DNA from: Paraneptunicella aestuarii
GTDB lineage: Bacteria > Pseudomonadota > Gammaproteobacteria > Enterobacterales > Alteromonadaceae
DNA length: 64,000 nt
Direction: 5' to 3'
Assembly (NCBI RefSeq): GCF_019900845.1
Contig: NZ_CP074570.1
Location: 2,046,001 to 2,110,000, forward strand
In this document: positions 17,170 to 27,279 of the stretch, in pieces
Layout of the letters: each line of letters opens with the position of its first letter
Position numbering within the stretch: position 1 is the stretch's first letter
The notes under the pieces: model-generated
Seen by the model: the letters and a program-made list of their open reading frames with translations, nothing else
What the model was told of the DNA's origin: nothing
Databases searched by the model: none
Position numbers and translations under genes: made by a program

Positions 17170-18546
17170 ATGAAGCATAATATTCTTGTTGCCGATGATG
17201 ACGAAGGCATCCGTTCAGCGTTAACCATGTTATTGAAGTCGGAAGGCTTCGTTCCCACCACAGTTGACTCGCCAGAAAGTGCGTTGGAAGCACTGCGCTA
17301 TGGCGATTTTAGTTTGGTATTGATGGATTTAAATTTCTCTTTGGATACCACGTCAGGGGATGAAGGGTTACAACTTGTTGCGTCCATTCGTAGAGTGGAT
17401 GAACTGATACCCATTGTAGTGATGACTGGATGGGGAACCATTGAAGTTGCTGTAAGCACAATGCAAAAAGGGGCGAATGATTTTATTCAAAAGCCTTGGG
17501 AAAACGACCGACTGCTCTCCATTATTAATAATCAAATTGCCTTGGCTAAAAGCCAGATCCAAACGCAAAAGCTGTCGGAGCAGTACCATTTATTGCAGGA
17601 AGAGGCGCATCCACATAAGGAAATTGTCGCTCAATCACCAGCGATTCAACGCGTATTACAAACGCTGAAACAGGTGGCTGCCAGTGATGTCAGTGTGTTG
17701 TTGACCGGTGAAAACGGCACTGGCAAAAGCATGTATGCTCGCTATTTACATGATTTGTCGTCACGCCACGAGCAACCCATGATTTCTGTGAATATGGGGG
17801 CTGTGACGGAGTCTTTGTTCGAGAGTGAAATGTTTGGTCATGTAAAGGGGGCTTTTACCGACGCCAAATCCACGAGAATAGGGCGCTTTGAATTAGCGGA
17901 TCAAGGCACATTATTTCTTGATGAAATTGCTAATACTCCCTATTCCCAGCAGGGTAAGTTATTGAGGGTGCTGGAAGAAAGTCAGTTTGAAAAAGTGGGC
18001 TCCAGCAAAACTCAAACTGTGGATGTGCGCTTAATCACAGCAACCAATTCCGATTTAAATGAAGCGGTAGAACAAGGGCAATTTCGTAAGGATTTGCTCT
18101 ATCGTATCAACACCATTGAACTGGAAATTCCTGCATTACGTAATCGCAAAGAAGATATCTTGCCATTAGCTAATTCATTCCTTGCGCAAATTGCCAAAAA
18201 ATACTCTCAGCCAGTTAAGCAGATTGATAAAAGTGCTGAACCTGCATTGTTGAATTATGACTGGCCGGGCAATGTGCGAGAACTGAATCATATTATGGAG
18301 CGTGCTCATATTTTGTGTCATAGCGAGACGATTTTGCCGCAGGATCTGGGTATTAATGTCGAATTGGATTCGTTTCCAGTGAGTGCCGGACTGGTTGATG
18401 ATGACTTACGTCCGATCCATGAAATAGAGCAGGACATCATTGATAAGCGGCTGAATTATTTTGATGGTGAAGCCAGTAAAGCCGCAAAATCACTTGGAAT
18501 GAGTCGTAGCGCGTTGTATCGTCGCCTAGGTAAATCGAAAGAATGA
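17170..18546 (+). CDS. NtrC-family sigma54-dependent response regulator
   Basis: The product is 458 aa from ATG 17170; an in-frame ATG at 17143 would add nine residues and has no better ribosome site. The receiver domain (residues 1-125) has the acidic pocket V-A-D-D-D and a phosphoacceptor at D56 (L-M-D-L). The AAA+ domain has Walker A G180-E-N-G-T-G-K-S and the sigma54 loop written G227-A-F-T-D-A, where most members have GAFTGA. The C-terminal Fis-type helix-turn-helix is E-A-S-K-A-A-K-S-L-G-M-S-R-S-A-L-Y-R-R. It is the first of a two-gene two-component system. Target genes are not evident. Confidence 0.88.
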   Translation: MKHNILVADDDEGIRSALTMLLKSEGFVPTTVDSPESALEALRYGDFSLVLMDLNFSLDTTSGDEGLQLVASIRRVDELIPIVVMTGWGTIEVAVSTMQKGANDFIQKPWENDRLLSIINNQIALAKSQIQTQKLSEQYHLLQEEAHPHKEIVAQSPAIQRVLQTLKQVAASDVSVLLTGENGTGKSMYARYLHDLSSRHEQPMISVNMGAVTESLFESEMFGHVKGAFTDAKSTRIGRFELADQGTLFLDEIANTPYSQQGKLLRVLEESQFEKVGSSKTQTVDVRLITATNSDLNEAVEQGQFRKDLLYRINTIELEIPALRNRKEDILPLANSFLAQIAKKYSQPVKQIDKSAEPALLNYDWPGNVRELNHIMERAHILCHSETILPQDLGINVELDSFPVSAGLVDDDLRPIHEIEQDIIDKRLNYFDGEASKAAKSLGMSRSALYRRLGKSKE

Positions 18547-18586
18547 TCTAAAACATAAGGGCAGCCCGTTTCTGGTTGCAGCACTG

Positions 18587-20017
18587 ATGGAAAAAACCGT
18601 ATCAAAACAACCTTCATTTGAATCCCAGTTAACGCGGCTGTCGTTGTTGGCATCTTTGCCATTGCTGACGTTTCTACTGTGGATCATGTTTTATGAAGAC
18701 ATATCTATTTGGTTGATCCTGCTAATGGCCTTTGTTGAAGGTATGTTGGTGCTCTATACCAATCATCAAATCCACCAAAAAGTGGTGCATCAGTTTCGTA
18801 GTTTGATTAACTTGCTTGATGCCATGCAACAAGGTGATTACAGCCTGCGTGCTCGTTCCGAAATGAGCAAGGGTATGTTGGGTGAAGTGTATGGTTCGGT
18901 GAATAATCTGGCTGAACGATTGAGCCAGCAGCGTATTGAAACCAAGGAAAGTCAACTATTGGTGCGTACGGTATTGGATCATATTGATGTTGCCATCGTT
19001 GCCTTGACTGATGATAACCAAATCCTGTTTTTTAACCCTGCTGCACAACATCTTTTATCAATTGAGCATTCACGCTCTAACGAAAAGCTATTGCAACAGC
19101 TTGCTTTTGCCCAGTCGTTTGAAAGTGGTCGTCATGAGGTTGTTGAGCTGTCTTTGGGGCATCATACCGGGCGCTTTAATGTGCATGTGGAAGAGTATAT
19201 GGTGTCGGGTATTCAGCATAAATTGCTGTTTATTACTGACGTGAGCACCTTATTGCGTAGTGAGGAAAGTAAAGCCTGGCAGAGTCTGGTGCGGGTTATC
19301 AGCCACGAGATCAATAATTCCCTATCGCCTATTGCGTCAATTAGTCAAACCTTAAACCGGATGATTAGTCGTCAGGGAGTGAATGACGACAATCTGCAAG
19401 ATTTACTGGATGGTTTGAGCATTATTAGTCAGCGCGCCAGTGGCTTAAGCAAGTTTGTGGATAGCTACAAATTGTTGGCAAAACTACCGGAGCCACAGCT
19501 GGAATGTATTTCTTTGATACAGCTGTTAGACAAAACACGCCAGCTTTTTAACGATCAGAATATTGAGATTTTATCGACCGAAGATGTGAGGTTGATGATT
19601 GACCCGGTTCAGTTTGAACAAGTGCTGATTAATCTGATCAAGAATGCAGTTGAAGCAATGGCTGCCACCAAACCCAAAGGAGTGATTAGAGTTGCCTGGA
19701 CGGCGCATATTCCGGTGTTTCGATTAACCATATGCGATGAAGGAGCGGGGATCAGCAACCCAGACAACCTGTTTGTGCCTTTTTACAGTACCAAGAAAAG
19801 TGGTTCAGGTATTGGCTTGGTACTTTGTCGCCAGATTATCGAAGCGCACAGAGGGCGTTTGACCATCAACAATAATCTGGATTCTGCCGGTTGTTGTGCC
19901 AGTATCGAATTGCCTTTCCGCCATGTGCAGGAAAACAAGTCACTTCAAGAGCACAAGCTGGTTGGTAATACGGGACGAGCTGAGAATGAGTCATCCTTTG
20001 ACGAAAAAGAGCTTTGA
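18587..20017 (+). CDS. Membrane sensor histidine kinase, partner of the upstream regulator
   Basis: The 476-aa kinase has two membrane helices in residues 17-62, a HAMP-like stretch and a PAS-like sensor part around residues 125-225. The H-box is R-V-I-S-H240-E-I-N-N-S-L-S-P-I, typical of NtrY/HPK4-type kinases. The ATP-binding N-box reads L-I-N-L-I-K-N-A-V-E-A-M and the G-boxes D-E-G-A-G-I and G-S-G-I-G-L-V-L-C-R-Q-I-I-E-A-H-R-G. The gene lies 40 bases after the regulator. The very short loop between the helices suggests it senses something in the membrane or cytoplasm rather than in the periplasm. Confidence 0.87.
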   Translation: MEKTVSKQPSFESQLTRLSLLASLPLLTFLLWIMFYEDISIWLILLMAFVEGMLVLYTNHQIHQKVVHQFRSLINLLDAMQQGDYSLRARSEMSKGMLGEVYGSVNNLAERLSQQRIETKESQLLVRTVLDHIDVAIVALTDDNQILFFNPAAQHLLSIEHSRSNEKLLQQLAFAQSFESGRHEVVELSLGHHTGRFNVHVEEYMVSGIQHKLLFITDVSTLLRSEESKAWQSLVRVISHEINNSLSPIASISQTLNRMISRQGVNDDNLQDLLDGLSIISQRASGLSKFVDSYKLLAKLPEPQLECISLIQLLDKTRQLFNDQNIEILSTEDVRLMIDPVQFEQVLINLIKNAVEAMAATKPKGVIRVAWTAHIPVFRLTICDEGAGISNPDNLFVPFYSTKKSGSGIGLVLCRQIIEAHRGRLTINNNLDSAGCCASIELPFRHVQENKSLQEHKLVGNTGRAENESSFDEKEL

Positions 20018-20113
20018 ATTTTTGTATTAGCTCACCGCATCGCTTAAAATCCGCCTTCCTTTTAGCCTGCTAGCGCTTCCTTAATAGCCAGTTAGCAAAA
20101 ACAAAGATCGAAT

Positions 20114-20902
20114 ATGACCCGAATTGCACTTGGAATTGAATACGATGGCGCCGCTTATTATGGTTGGCAGCGTCAGCGAGAAGTCAACAGTATTCAGGAA
20201 GAATTGGAAACGGCATTAACGAAGATTGCCTGTGAACCCATTGAAGTGCAATGCGCCGGGCGCACCGATGCAGGTGTTCATGCTACTAATCAGGTGATTC
20301 ATTTCGACACTAATGTTGAGCGTCCATTAAAGGCATGGACAATGGGCATGAATGCCAATCTTCCCGATACCATTGCGGTTAAATGGGCGAAGGAAGTGGA
20401 TGATGAGTTTCATGCGCGCTTTTCGGCAACAGCACGTCGTTATCATTACATTATCAGTAATCAAAAAATGCGTGGCGGCATACTGGTTCAAGGTGTGACT
20501 CACTTTTACCGTGAACTGGATGAACAAAAAATGCATGAAGCTGCTCAGAGTTTATTGGGCGAGCAGGATTTTACTTCTTTCCGTGCTGCCATGTGCCAAT
20601 CCAAAACCCCGTTTCGTAACGTGCATCATGCCAGGGTCGTGCGCCGAGGTTCATTCGTTATTCTGGACATCAAAGCCAACGCTTTTTTACATCATATGGT
20701 GCGCAATATCGTCGGTTCGCTTTGTTTGGTTGGAACCGGGGAAATGCCGGTTGAATGGATAGCGGAACTACTGGCTGAAAAAGACCGAACCAAGGCGGCA
20801 GCGACGGCAAAATCAAACGGTTTGTATCTGGTGGAAGTGGAATATCCTGAAAAATATGGTTTGCCAGCGACGGATCCGGGTCCTTTGTTTCTCCAATTGT
20901 AG
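20114..20902 (+). CDS. truA: tRNA pseudouridine(38-40) synthase TruA
   Basis: TruA converts uridines 38-40 of the tRNA anticodon stem to pseudouridine. The product is 262 aa, the normal length. The catalytic aspartate lies in [11 protein letters not shown], and the opening [16 protein letters not shown] is characteristic. The segment [11 protein letters not shown] matches the RNA-binding cleft. In related genomes truA precedes accD and folC, as here. Confidence 0.96.
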   Translation: MTRIALGIEYDGAAYYGWQRQREVNSIQEELETALTKIACEPIEVQCAGRTDAGVHATNQVIHFDTNVERPLKAWTMGMNANLPDTIAVKWAKEVDDEFHARFSATARRYHYIISNQKMRGGILVQGVTHFYRELDEQKMHEAAQSLLGEQDFTSFRAAMCQSKTPFRNVHHARVVRRGSFVILDIKANAFLHHMVRNIVGSLCLVGTGEMPVEWIAELLAEKDRTKAAATAKSNGLYLVEVEYPEKYGLPATDPGPLFLQL

Positions 20903-21417
20903 GTTCTCTGACCAGACGAACCGATGAAACTTGCTAGAATGCGCTGCAATGTTACATTCTACATCGACTTAACAGCCAGTTTGCTGCATGTTCTGTGCTA
21001 ATTAGTACAAATTAACCTAAGCTTACTGTTGCAATTTGCTTCAAAATAGGGAAAATTTGTACTCGTTCGTCAATCTGTGGCAGAGTAGTTTCCACTGAAT
21101 GGTAGGACAATGGCTATAGGGTACGTCTTGAATGACCCAGATATCGTATTTTTGCGGTTGGTTATGCAGGCAGGATGATGAATCCTGATTTCCTATAGCA
21201 AACGGAAAAATACGAAGTAGGTAGACTTCAAGCAAAATGTTGCTGACATCTTCGTGTAAAATGCGTTTATTACAGCAATGCCCAAAGATGTGGTAATTCG
21301 TTGCAGGAAGCATGTTGGGAATGGACACAGAAAAATACATACATCGCTGTATGTCGATATTTTATCGTTACAGCGGTAACTAAAAAGTACACGTTTTTAC
21401 CTGGGATATTATTTTTT
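20903..21417. other. Long 5' region of accD with structured element
   Basis: The 515-base gap has no convincing gene; a 99-codon minus-strand ORF at 21041-21340 looks random. A -10-like TAGAAT at 20935-20940 is followed at once by GCGC, a pattern shared with other promoters in the window, but no -35 partner at a normal distance is visible. If used, it leaves a leader of about 470 bases. A nested inverted-repeat element at 21127-21232 is listed separately. Confidence 0.5.
21127..21232 (+). repeat. Three nested inverted repeats in the accD leader
   Basis: The outer arms are CTTGAA (21127-21132) and TTCAAG (21227-21232). The middle arms are CGTATTTTT (21145-21153) and AAAAATACG (21206-21214), extending inwards with mismatches to 16 bases. 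The inner arms are CAGGAT and ATCCTG (21171-21187). CTATAGG (21114-21120) could also pair with CCTATAG (21192-21198), crossing the others. This could be a regulatory RNA structure or the remnant of a small palindromic element. Confidence 0.45.
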
Positions 21418-22266
21418 ATGAGCTGGATTCAAAAAATACTGCCACGTACCCAGTCGGTGACGAAGAGCAACGTACCTGAAGGTGTGTGGACAAAATGTTC
21501 CAATTGTAATTCCACTTTGTATAAAGTTGAGTTGGAAAAGCAATTGGAAGTCTGTCCAAAATGTGATCACCATATGCGCATCAGTGCTCGATCACGTATC
21601 AACCATTTCCTGGATCAAGGCGAGCGCACAGAATTAGGCGCAGATCTTGAGCCGCAAGATGTTTTGAAGTTTAAAGACTCCAAACGCTATAAAGACCGTA
21701 TTTCTGCTGCTCAGAAGTTAACTAAAGAGAAAGATGCACTGGTTGTTGTGCAAGGCAAACTAATGGGGATGCCTGTTGTTGTTGCTGCTTTCGAGTTTAA
21801 TTTCATGGGCGGTTCAATGGCGTCAGTTGTGGGCGCTCGCTTTGTTAGAGGCGTTGAACACTGCTTAAAACACAACATGCCGTTGATTTGTTTTTCTGCC
21901 AGCGGTGGTGCACGTATGCAAGAGGCATTGTTGTCTCTGATGCAAATGGCGAAAACCAGTGCAGCGCTAGCGAAAATGAGCAAAAAGGGCTTGCCATTTA
22001 TTTCAGTATTGACTGACCCAACTATGGGTGGTGTTTCTGCCAGCTTAGCCATGTTAGGTGATATTAATGTGGGTGAACCTGGTGCTTTGATTGGTTTTGC
22101 TGGCCCTCGTGTTATTGAGCAAACCGTACGTGAAACACTTCCAGAAGGCTTCCAACGCAGTGAATTCCTGTTGGAAAAAGGTGCAATTGACATGATCGTA
22201 GATCGTCGTCAAATGCGCGACAAACTGCATGGATTATTAGATAAACTTCATCACATTAATCCGTAG
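21418..22266 (+). CDS. accD: Acetyl-CoA carboxylase carboxyltransferase subunit beta
   Basis: AccD pairs with AccA to move the carboxyl group from biotin to acetyl-CoA, giving malonyl-CoA for fatty acid synthesis. The product is 282 aa from ATG 21418 (M-S-W-I-Q-K-I-L). The four-cysteine zinc site is C-S-N-C…C-P-K-C at residues 27-49. The carboxyltransferase core carries [11 protein letters not shown] and [12 protein letters not shown]. The reading frame is open to 21301 but that part does not look like AccD. folC starts four bases after the stop. Confidence 0.96.
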   Translation: MSWIQKILPRTQSVTKSNVPEGVWTKCSNCNSTLYKVELEKQLEVCPKCDHHMRISARSRINHFLDQGERTELGADLEPQDVLKFKDSKRYKDRISAAQKLTKEKDALVVVQGKLMGMPVVVAAFEFNFMGGSMASVVGARFVRGVEHCLKHNMPLICFSASGGARMQEALLSLMQMAKTSAALAKMSKKGLPFISVLTDPTMGGVSASLAMLGDINVGEPGALIGFAGPRVIEQTVRETLPEGFQRSEFLLEKGAIDMIVDRRQMRDKLHGLLDKLHHINP

Positions 22267-22269
22267 ATT

Positions 22270-23559
22270 ATGACCAATCAAACCTCTGGCTTACCCGCTG
22301 ATTTAGCGGGTTGGCTAGCACACCTCGACACACTGCATCCGGTAGAGATTGATTTGACTCTGGAACGGGTCAAGCAAGTCTATGAGCGTTTAAACCTTAC
22401 TTTAAGTGGCACGGTTATTACGGTTGCTGGAACTAATGGTAAGGGTTCAACCTGTGCTGCGGTCGAACAAATCGCTTTGTATCTGGATAAGAAGGTTGGC
22501 GTTTATAGCTCGCCTCATTTGTTGGACTATCGCGAGAGAGTCAGAGTCGATGGGCATATGCTGTCAGAGCAAGCTCATTGTGATGCTTTTGCCAAAGTCG
22601 AAGCGGCGAGAGTAGGCAAGGAGAGCAAAGAGGGGCAAGATGGCCAAAACGATGAAGTTACATTAACCACCTTTGAATTTGGCACGCTTGCGGCTTTGTG
22701 TTTGTTTGCAGAGCAAGAGCTGGATGTGTTAATTCTTGAGGTTGGCTTAGGTGGTCGTTTAGATGCAGTTAACGTCGTTGAGCCTGATTTGGCGGTGCTA
22801 ACCTATATTGGTTTGGATCATCAGGATTGGCTTGGTGAAACCCGCGAAGAAATTGCACTGGAAAAAGCTGGCATTCTGCGTCAGGGTGGAAAAGCGGTTA
22901 TAGGTGATACCGAACCACCCATTACGTTAATTGATGAAGTGGAACGTTTGGGCGTGGAAGCCTGGTGGCAAAACCGCGATTTTCAGATGATCCAGAATGA
23001 ATTGAACTGCTGGGAATGGCATCATGGCGACAAGCACCTTGTCGGTATGCCGCAGCCGTCAATTCCTCGTATGAATATTGGTACAGCTTTAGCGGTTGCG
23101 GATATGTTGGGGTGGGAGTTAGATAACTCGCTGGCACAGCATGTTTGCCGTAACACGCATTTGCCTGGTCGTTTTCAGATTATCAGTCAGCAACCTCTCA
23201 CAGTGCTGGATGTTGCTCACAATCCTCAAGCAACGGAATATCTTAAATACAAACTCATGCCAATCGTGCGAGGTAATTTGCATCTGGTGGTGGGAATGTT
23301 GTCAGATAAAGATGCTAAGTCCAGCTTACAACCTTTTATTGACCTGGGTGCGCGTTGGTATATTGCGCCTTTACCAACACCGCGTTCAACGGATCCGCAA
23401 GTTCTGGCGGAGCAATTACCGGGGTCTGAAAAAGTAAAACTGTGTGAGTCTGTTGCGCAAGCTTATGAGATGGCGCAAAAAGCGGCTTTTGATGATGATT
23501 GTATCTTGGTTTTTGGTTCTTTCTTTACTGTTGCGGACGTATTGCGAAATCGTAAGTAA
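22270..23559 (+). CDS. folC: Dihydrofolate synthase / folylpolyglutamate synthase
   Basis: FolC adds glutamate to dihydropteroate and to folates. It has the Mur-ligase layout: P-loop T-V-A-G-T-N-G-K-G-S-T near residue 50, then L-L-D-Y-R-E-R-V-R-V-D-G. The central part has E-V-G-L-G-G-R-L-D-A-V-N, the folate-binding and metal segment, and the C-terminal part has L-D-V-A-H-N-P-Q-A. The length of 429 aa is normal. It directly follows accD, as in E. coli. Confidence 0.95.
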   Translation: MTNQTSGLPADLAGWLAHLDTLHPVEIDLTLERVKQVYERLNLTLSGTVITVAGTNGKGSTCAAVEQIALYLDKKVGVYSSPHLLDYRERVRVDGHMLSEQAHCDAFAKVEAARVGKESKEGQDGQNDEVTLTTFEFGTLAALCLFAEQELDVLILEVGLGGRLDAVNVVEPDLAVLTYIGLDHQDWLGETREEIALEKAGILRQGGKAVIGDTEPPITLIDEVERLGVEAWWQNRDFQMIQNELNCWEWHHGDKHLVGMPQPSIPRMNIGTALAVADMLGWELDNSLAQHVCRNTHLPGRFQIISQQPLTVLDVAHNPQATEYLKYKLMPIVRGNLHLVVGMLSDKDAKSSLQPFIDLGARWYIAPLPTPRSTDPQVLAEQLPGSEKVKLCESVAQAYEMAQKAAFDDDCILVFGSFFTVADVLRNRK

Positions 23560-23671
23560 TGGCAGTATTGAAATAGCTGAAAATAGCTACATCAACACGT
23601 TTTCTCATACTTTTCATCTACTTTTCATTATAAGAGTCAGTTGTAATATCAATGCGATAAGTTAAACTCTC

Positions 23672-23695
23672 TGGGCGATTGAATGTGATCGCCCA
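23672..23695. repeat. 8-bp perfect hairpin after folC
   Basis: TGGGCGAT and ATCGCCCA pair perfectly around an eight-base loop, in the gap before dedD. There is no T-run, so an attenuator or processing site is as likely as a terminator. Confidence 0.4.
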
Positions 23696-23755
23696 CGAGG
23701 GGGCTGTGTTTTTCAGTTTTCCCCGGCAGAATACATCTTAAAAGGAGTTCATTAC

Positions 23756-24325
23756 TTGGCAACGGCATTTCAAAACCGATTGGTTGGCACCATCATTTTG
23801 GTTGCTTTGGCTGTCATATTTTTGCCTGAAATTCTGGATGGCGAGAAGCAGCGCAGTAAAGATCGTTTTGAAAGCTTTCCTCAGCCTCCTGTAATGAAAC
23901 AACTTACTCAAGCTGACAAATTCCCCATTGAAGATGTTGAACAGTCCGTTACCCGTAGAGCGGAAATTGTTGATGAAAAGCCGCTGGATGAATCTGGTGA
24001 AATCGAAATACCAGAACCTGTAGCAGAGCCCGTAGAGCAAACTGTTGATCGTGATGTTGTTGAAGAAAACCCGGATGAGCTGAGTGCCGGCTGGGTGGTG
24101 CAACTGGGCAGTTTCCGTCATCAAAAGAACGTGCGTGAATTGCTGAACAAGTTAGAACAAGCTGGGTACAGAACCTTCACGCGCCCAATTCAAACCAGCT
24201 CAGGGTTATTGACAAAAGTGTTCGTGGGCCCTGATTTGGATCGCCAGAAAATGCATAACGCATTACCTCATTTAAAAGATCTAACCGGGCTAAATGGCAA
24301 GTTAACGCCATTTGCGATGAAATAA
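23756..24325 (+). CDS. dedD: SPOR-domain membrane protein DedD
   Basis: DedD is an inner-membrane protein that binds denuded peptidoglycan at the division septum through its SPOR domain. The 189-aa product has one N-terminal membrane helix (about residues 9-24, VGTIILVALAVIFLP). An acidic, proline-rich linker follows (residues 60-115), and a SPOR domain from about residue 112 (A-G-W-V-V-Q-L-G-S-F-R). I chose the TTG at 23756, which has AAAAGGAG eight bases upstream; no ATG in frame fits. It lies between folC and cvpA as in E. coli. Confidence 0.88.
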   Translation: MATAFQNRLVGTIILVALAVIFLPEILDGEKQRSKDRFESFPQPPVMKQLTQADKFPIEDVEQSVTRRAEIVDEKPLDESGEIEIPEPVAEPVEQTVDRDVVEENPDELSAGWVVQLGSFRHQKNVRELLNKLEQAGYRTFTRPIQTSSGLLTKVFVGPDLDRQKMHNALPHLKDLTGLNGKLTPFAMK

Positions 24326-24551
24326 TTATTTATTTTAATCAATTGGTTATTGCTTCTTACTTGGGTTTTACTGTTCTCAGGTGCCTGCCGTTAAACAAAT
24401 ATTATCTGGTGTCACAATTTGAAATACGTATACTCCTACCTGCAGTTTGTAGTCCAAGGTAATAGATAAAATTTGTAAATAATGGAAATTGGAATTCTGT
24501 TATCTCTAGGCTCTGCTTAAAGATATGTTTATCAAGGTTTAGGAGAAATAA

Positions 24552-25013
24552 ATGAAAAAACGTCTGTCGGCTATTGCCATCACTTTTTTAGCCCTGTCTG
24601 GTTGTGCCACCGTTCCTACTGTTAGTCAGGAAGAAACCAATAAAGCCAAACAATTTGATGCACCTTCCGAGGGAAATGCGGGTATCTATGTGTACCGTAT
24701 TAATTCTGCTTTTGGTGGCGCTCTGAAAAAAGATGTCTGGCTTAATGGTAAATGTGTTGGCGAGACCGCGCCAGGCATCTTTTTCTATGAAGAAGTTGCA
24801 GGCAATAGAGAACACACCCTTTCAACTGAATCGGAATTCTCGCCCAACTCCCTTATGTTGGAGGCTGAAAGCGGTAAGAACTATTTTGTTGAGCAATACA
24901 TCAAAATGGGCGCGTTTGTTGGTGGAGCTGGCTTGAAAGTTGTTGATGCAACAACGGGTAAAAATGAAGTAACCAAGCTGGATATGGCGAGACAAGGTCG
25001 TTGTAGCAATTAA
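24552..25013 (+). CDS. DUF2846-type lipoprotein
   Basis: The 153-aa protein starts with a lipoprotein signal ending in the lipobox L-A-L-S-G-C (cysteine near residue 18). The rest resembles the DUF2846 family: G-I-Y-V-Y-R-I-N, then D-V-W-L-N-G-K-C-V-G-E, a T-A-P-G-I-F-F-Y-E-E-V segment, and Y-F-V-E-Q-Y-I-K-M-G-A-F-V-G-G. Two cysteines in the mature part could form a disulfide. An AGGAGA ribosome site precedes the ATG. It is an insertion relative to the usual dedD-cvpA order. Function is unknown. Confidence 0.8.
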   Translation: MKKRLSAIAITFLALSGCATVPTVSQEETNKAKQFDAPSEGNAGIYVYRINSAFGGALKKDVWLNGKCVGETAPGIFFYEEVAGNREHTLSTESEFSPNSLMLEAESGKNYFVEQYIKMGAFVGGAGLKVVDATTGKNEVTKLDMARQGRCSN

Positions 25014-25035
25014 TCATCCATTTCTGTTTTATGCT

Positions 25036-25058
25036 GGAGTGTAGGGCTTCTGCACTCC
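25036..25058 (+). terminator. Candidate terminator after the DUF2846 gene
   Basis: GGAGTG and CACTCC pair around an eleven-base loop; GTTCTGT follows. It lies between the lipoprotein gene and the cvpA promoter. Confidence 0.45.
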
Positions 25059-25109
25059 GTTCTGTAATCGAACGTTCATTTTGCATTACAAACTAATCCT
25101 ATCTCAATA

Positions 25110-25138
25110 AAGACATCCTAAAATTCATTTGGTAGAAT
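25110..25138 (+). promoter_or_regulatory. Candidate cvpA-purF promoter
   Basis: AAGACA (25110-25115) and TAGAAT (25133-25138) are 17 bases apart. GCGCCCGC follows the -10 box directly, a GC-rich discriminator. The 5' leader would be about 110 bases. No PurR-like operator is obvious. Confidence 0.5.
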
Positions 25139-25257
25139 GCGCCCGCATTGCACCCAGGTATTATTTTAACGGGATAACAATTAGCCTCACATTGCAATAA
25201 TTCAGTACCTTTAATACTGAGGCATGGTAATTACAGGCAATTAAACAGCGATAACCC

Positions 25258-25746
25258 ATGAATTGGATAGACTTCGCCATTATCGGCATAATCCTGCTTT
25301 CAACTCTGGTCAGTTTGGTCCGAGGGTTTGTAAAGGAAGCCATTTCGCTTGCAGTATGGATAGCTGCATTCTTCGTCGCCAGACACTTCTACCCATTTTT
25401 AGCTGCATATCTTACTAATTTTCAGGATCAGATTGTGCGCAACGGCGTTGCCATTGCTATTTTATTTGTATTAACCCTGATTCTGGGCGGATTGATTAAT
25501 TATCTGATCGGACAGCTTGTGCATATCACCGGCTTGTCGGGAACAGATCGCGCATTAGGCGCAGTATTTGGTTTGTTACGCGGTGGCTTAATTGTCAGCG
25601 CGGTTTTGTTTTTTCTGGATACTTTCACGCCAGTGGCGTCATCTCAATGGTGGCAAGCATCACTGCTGATACCGGAATTTTCAGTCGTCATAGAATGGTT
25701 CTTCGAGTATTTGAGAGCTAATTCCAGCTTTATTGCTGCAGTATAA
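25258..25746 (+). CDS. cvpA: Colicin V production protein CvpA
   Basis: CvpA is a small inner-membrane protein with about four helices. The product is 162 aa. The opening, [23 protein letters not shown], is the family hallmark, and [15 protein letters not shown] marks the central loop. It is cotranscribed with purF, which starts 12 bases after the stop. Its biochemical role is not settled in any bacterium. Confidence 0.93.
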   Translation: MNWIDFAIIGIILLSTLVSLVRGFVKEAISLAVWIAAFFVARHFYPFLAAYLTNFQDQIVRNGVAIAILFVLTLILGGLINYLIGQLVHITGLSGTDRALGAVFGLLRGGLIVSAVLFFLDTFTPVASSQWWQASLLIPEFSVVIEWFFEYLRANSSFIAAV

Positions 25747-25758
25747 GAGTGCATTTGT

Positions 25759-27279
25759 ATGTGTGGAATTGTTGGTATTGTGGGGCATACCCCTGTTAAC
25801 CAAGCCTTGTTTGATTCATTAACTGTTATGCAACACCGTGGTCAGGACGCCGCGGGCATGATCACCATTGATAATGGCATGTTCCATTTGCGTAAAGCGA
25901 ATGGGCTGGTACGCGATGTATTTCGTAACCGTCATATGCAACGTTTAACTGGCAATATCGGTATTGCTCATGTGCGTTACCCTACCGCAGGCACATCCAG
26001 CTCGGCAGAAGCGCAACCATTCTATGTGAACTCTCCATACGGTATCGCGTTGGCACATAACGGTAACCTGACCAATGCTCAGGAATTACAGGAAGAAGTG
26101 CTGCGTATTTCCAAGCGCCATATCAACACTACATCCGACTCCGAATTGTTGCTCAATATCCTGGCTGATGAGCTGCAAAAGTGCGACACCCTAAAGCTTC
26201 AGGCTGAAGATATCTTCGCTTCGGTTGCCAATGTGCATAAACGTATTCGTGGTGCCTATGCTGTGGTTGCCGCTGTGATTGGTCATGGCGTTGTAGCATT
26301 TCGTGATCCTAACGGCATTCGCCCGTTAGCATTAGGTAAGCGTGAAACACCAAACGGTGACGAATACATGGTAGCGTCAGAGTCGGTCGCAATGGACACG
26401 CTCGAGTTTACTTTTATTCGTGATGTTGCTCCCGGTGAAGCGGTTTACATTACTGAAGACGGGCAGTTGTTCACTCAACAGTGCGCAGAAAAGCCTGCTC
26501 ATGTTCCTTGTATCTTTGAGTTTGTTTACTTTGCTCGCCCAGATTCCTTTATTGATGGTGTGTCGGTATACGCAGCGCGTGTAAACATGGGCGCTAAATT
26601 AGGGCAGAAGATCGCTAAAGAATGGGCGGATCTGGATATCGACGTCGTTATTCCTATTCCAGAAACCTCCATTGATATTGCCCTGGAAATCGCTTGCGAA
26701 TTGAACTTGCCGTATCGACAAGGTTTTGTGAAAAACCGTTATATCGGCCGTACCTTTATTATGCCGGGTCAAACCATGCGTAGAAAATCGGTACGTCGCA
26801 AGTTGAATGCCATTAAATCAGAATTTAAAGGTAAGAACGTATTGCTGGTAGACGATTCCGTTGTGCGTGGGACGACGTCTGGCGAGATCATCAAGATGGC
26901 GCGTGAAGCGGGAGCCAAGAAGGTTTACTTTGCATCAGCAGCCCCAGAAATTCGCTTCCCGAACGTTTATGGCATCGATATGCCGACTTCTAATGAGCTG
27001 ATTGCTCATGGCCGAGAAGTTGACGAGATTTGTTCCTTGATTGGCGCAGATGGTTTGATTTATCAGGATTTGGATGATTTGAAGTCTGCCGTGGCAATGG
27101 AAAACCCGGAGATCCGTAATTTTGAAACGTCAGTATTCGATGGTTATTACATTACCGGTGACGTTAACCAAGCGTATTTAGAACACCTGGATCAAGCGCG
27201 AAACGACGGTAGTAAATCATCTAACAACCATGATGAGTTGACGAATTTGGATATTCACAATGACGATGATGCGGAGTAG
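25759..27279 (+). CDS. purF: Amidophosphoribosyltransferase PurF
   Basis: PurF makes 5-phosphoribosylamine from PRPP and glutamine, the first step of purine synthesis. The product is 506 aa. The second residue is the N-terminal nucleophile cysteine (M-C-G-I-V-G-I-V-G). The glutaminase part has [10 protein letters not shown], and the PRPP-binding loop is [29 protein letters not shown] links the halves. The C-terminus ends in an acidic tail. It is the last gene of the cvpA-purF unit. Confidence 0.97.
   Translation: MCGIVGIVGHTPVNQALFDSLTVMQHRGQDAAGMITIDNGMFHLRKANGLVRDVFRNRHMQRLTGNIGIAHVRYPTAGTSSSAEAQPFYVNSPYGIALAHNGNLTNAQELQEEVLRISKRHINTTSDSELLLNILADELQKCDTLKLQAEDIFASVANVHKRIRGAYAVVAAVIGHGVVAFRDPNGIRPLALGKRETPNGDEYMVASESVAMDTLEFTFIRDVAPGEAVYITEDGQLFTQQCAEKPAHVPCIFEFVYFARPDSFIDGVSVYAARVNMGAKLGQKIAKEWADLDIDVVIPIPETSIDIALEIACELNLPYRQGFVKNRYIGRTFIMPGQTMRRKSVRRKLNAIKSEFKGKNVLLVDDSVVRGTTSGEIIKMAREAGAKKVYFASAAPEIRFPNVYGIDMPTSNELIAHGREVDEICSLIGADGLIYQDLDDLKSAVAMENPEIRNFETSVFDGYYITGDVNQAYLEHLDQARNDGSKSSNNHDELTNLDIHNDDDAE

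Noticed and set aside
21041..21340. 99-codon minus-strand ORF in the accD leader
   Set aside because: Its composition is random-looking, it has no ribosome site and it overlaps the palindromic element.
21711..22193. 160-codon minus-strand ORF inside accD
   Set aside because: It lies wholly antisense to the conserved carboxyltransferase core.
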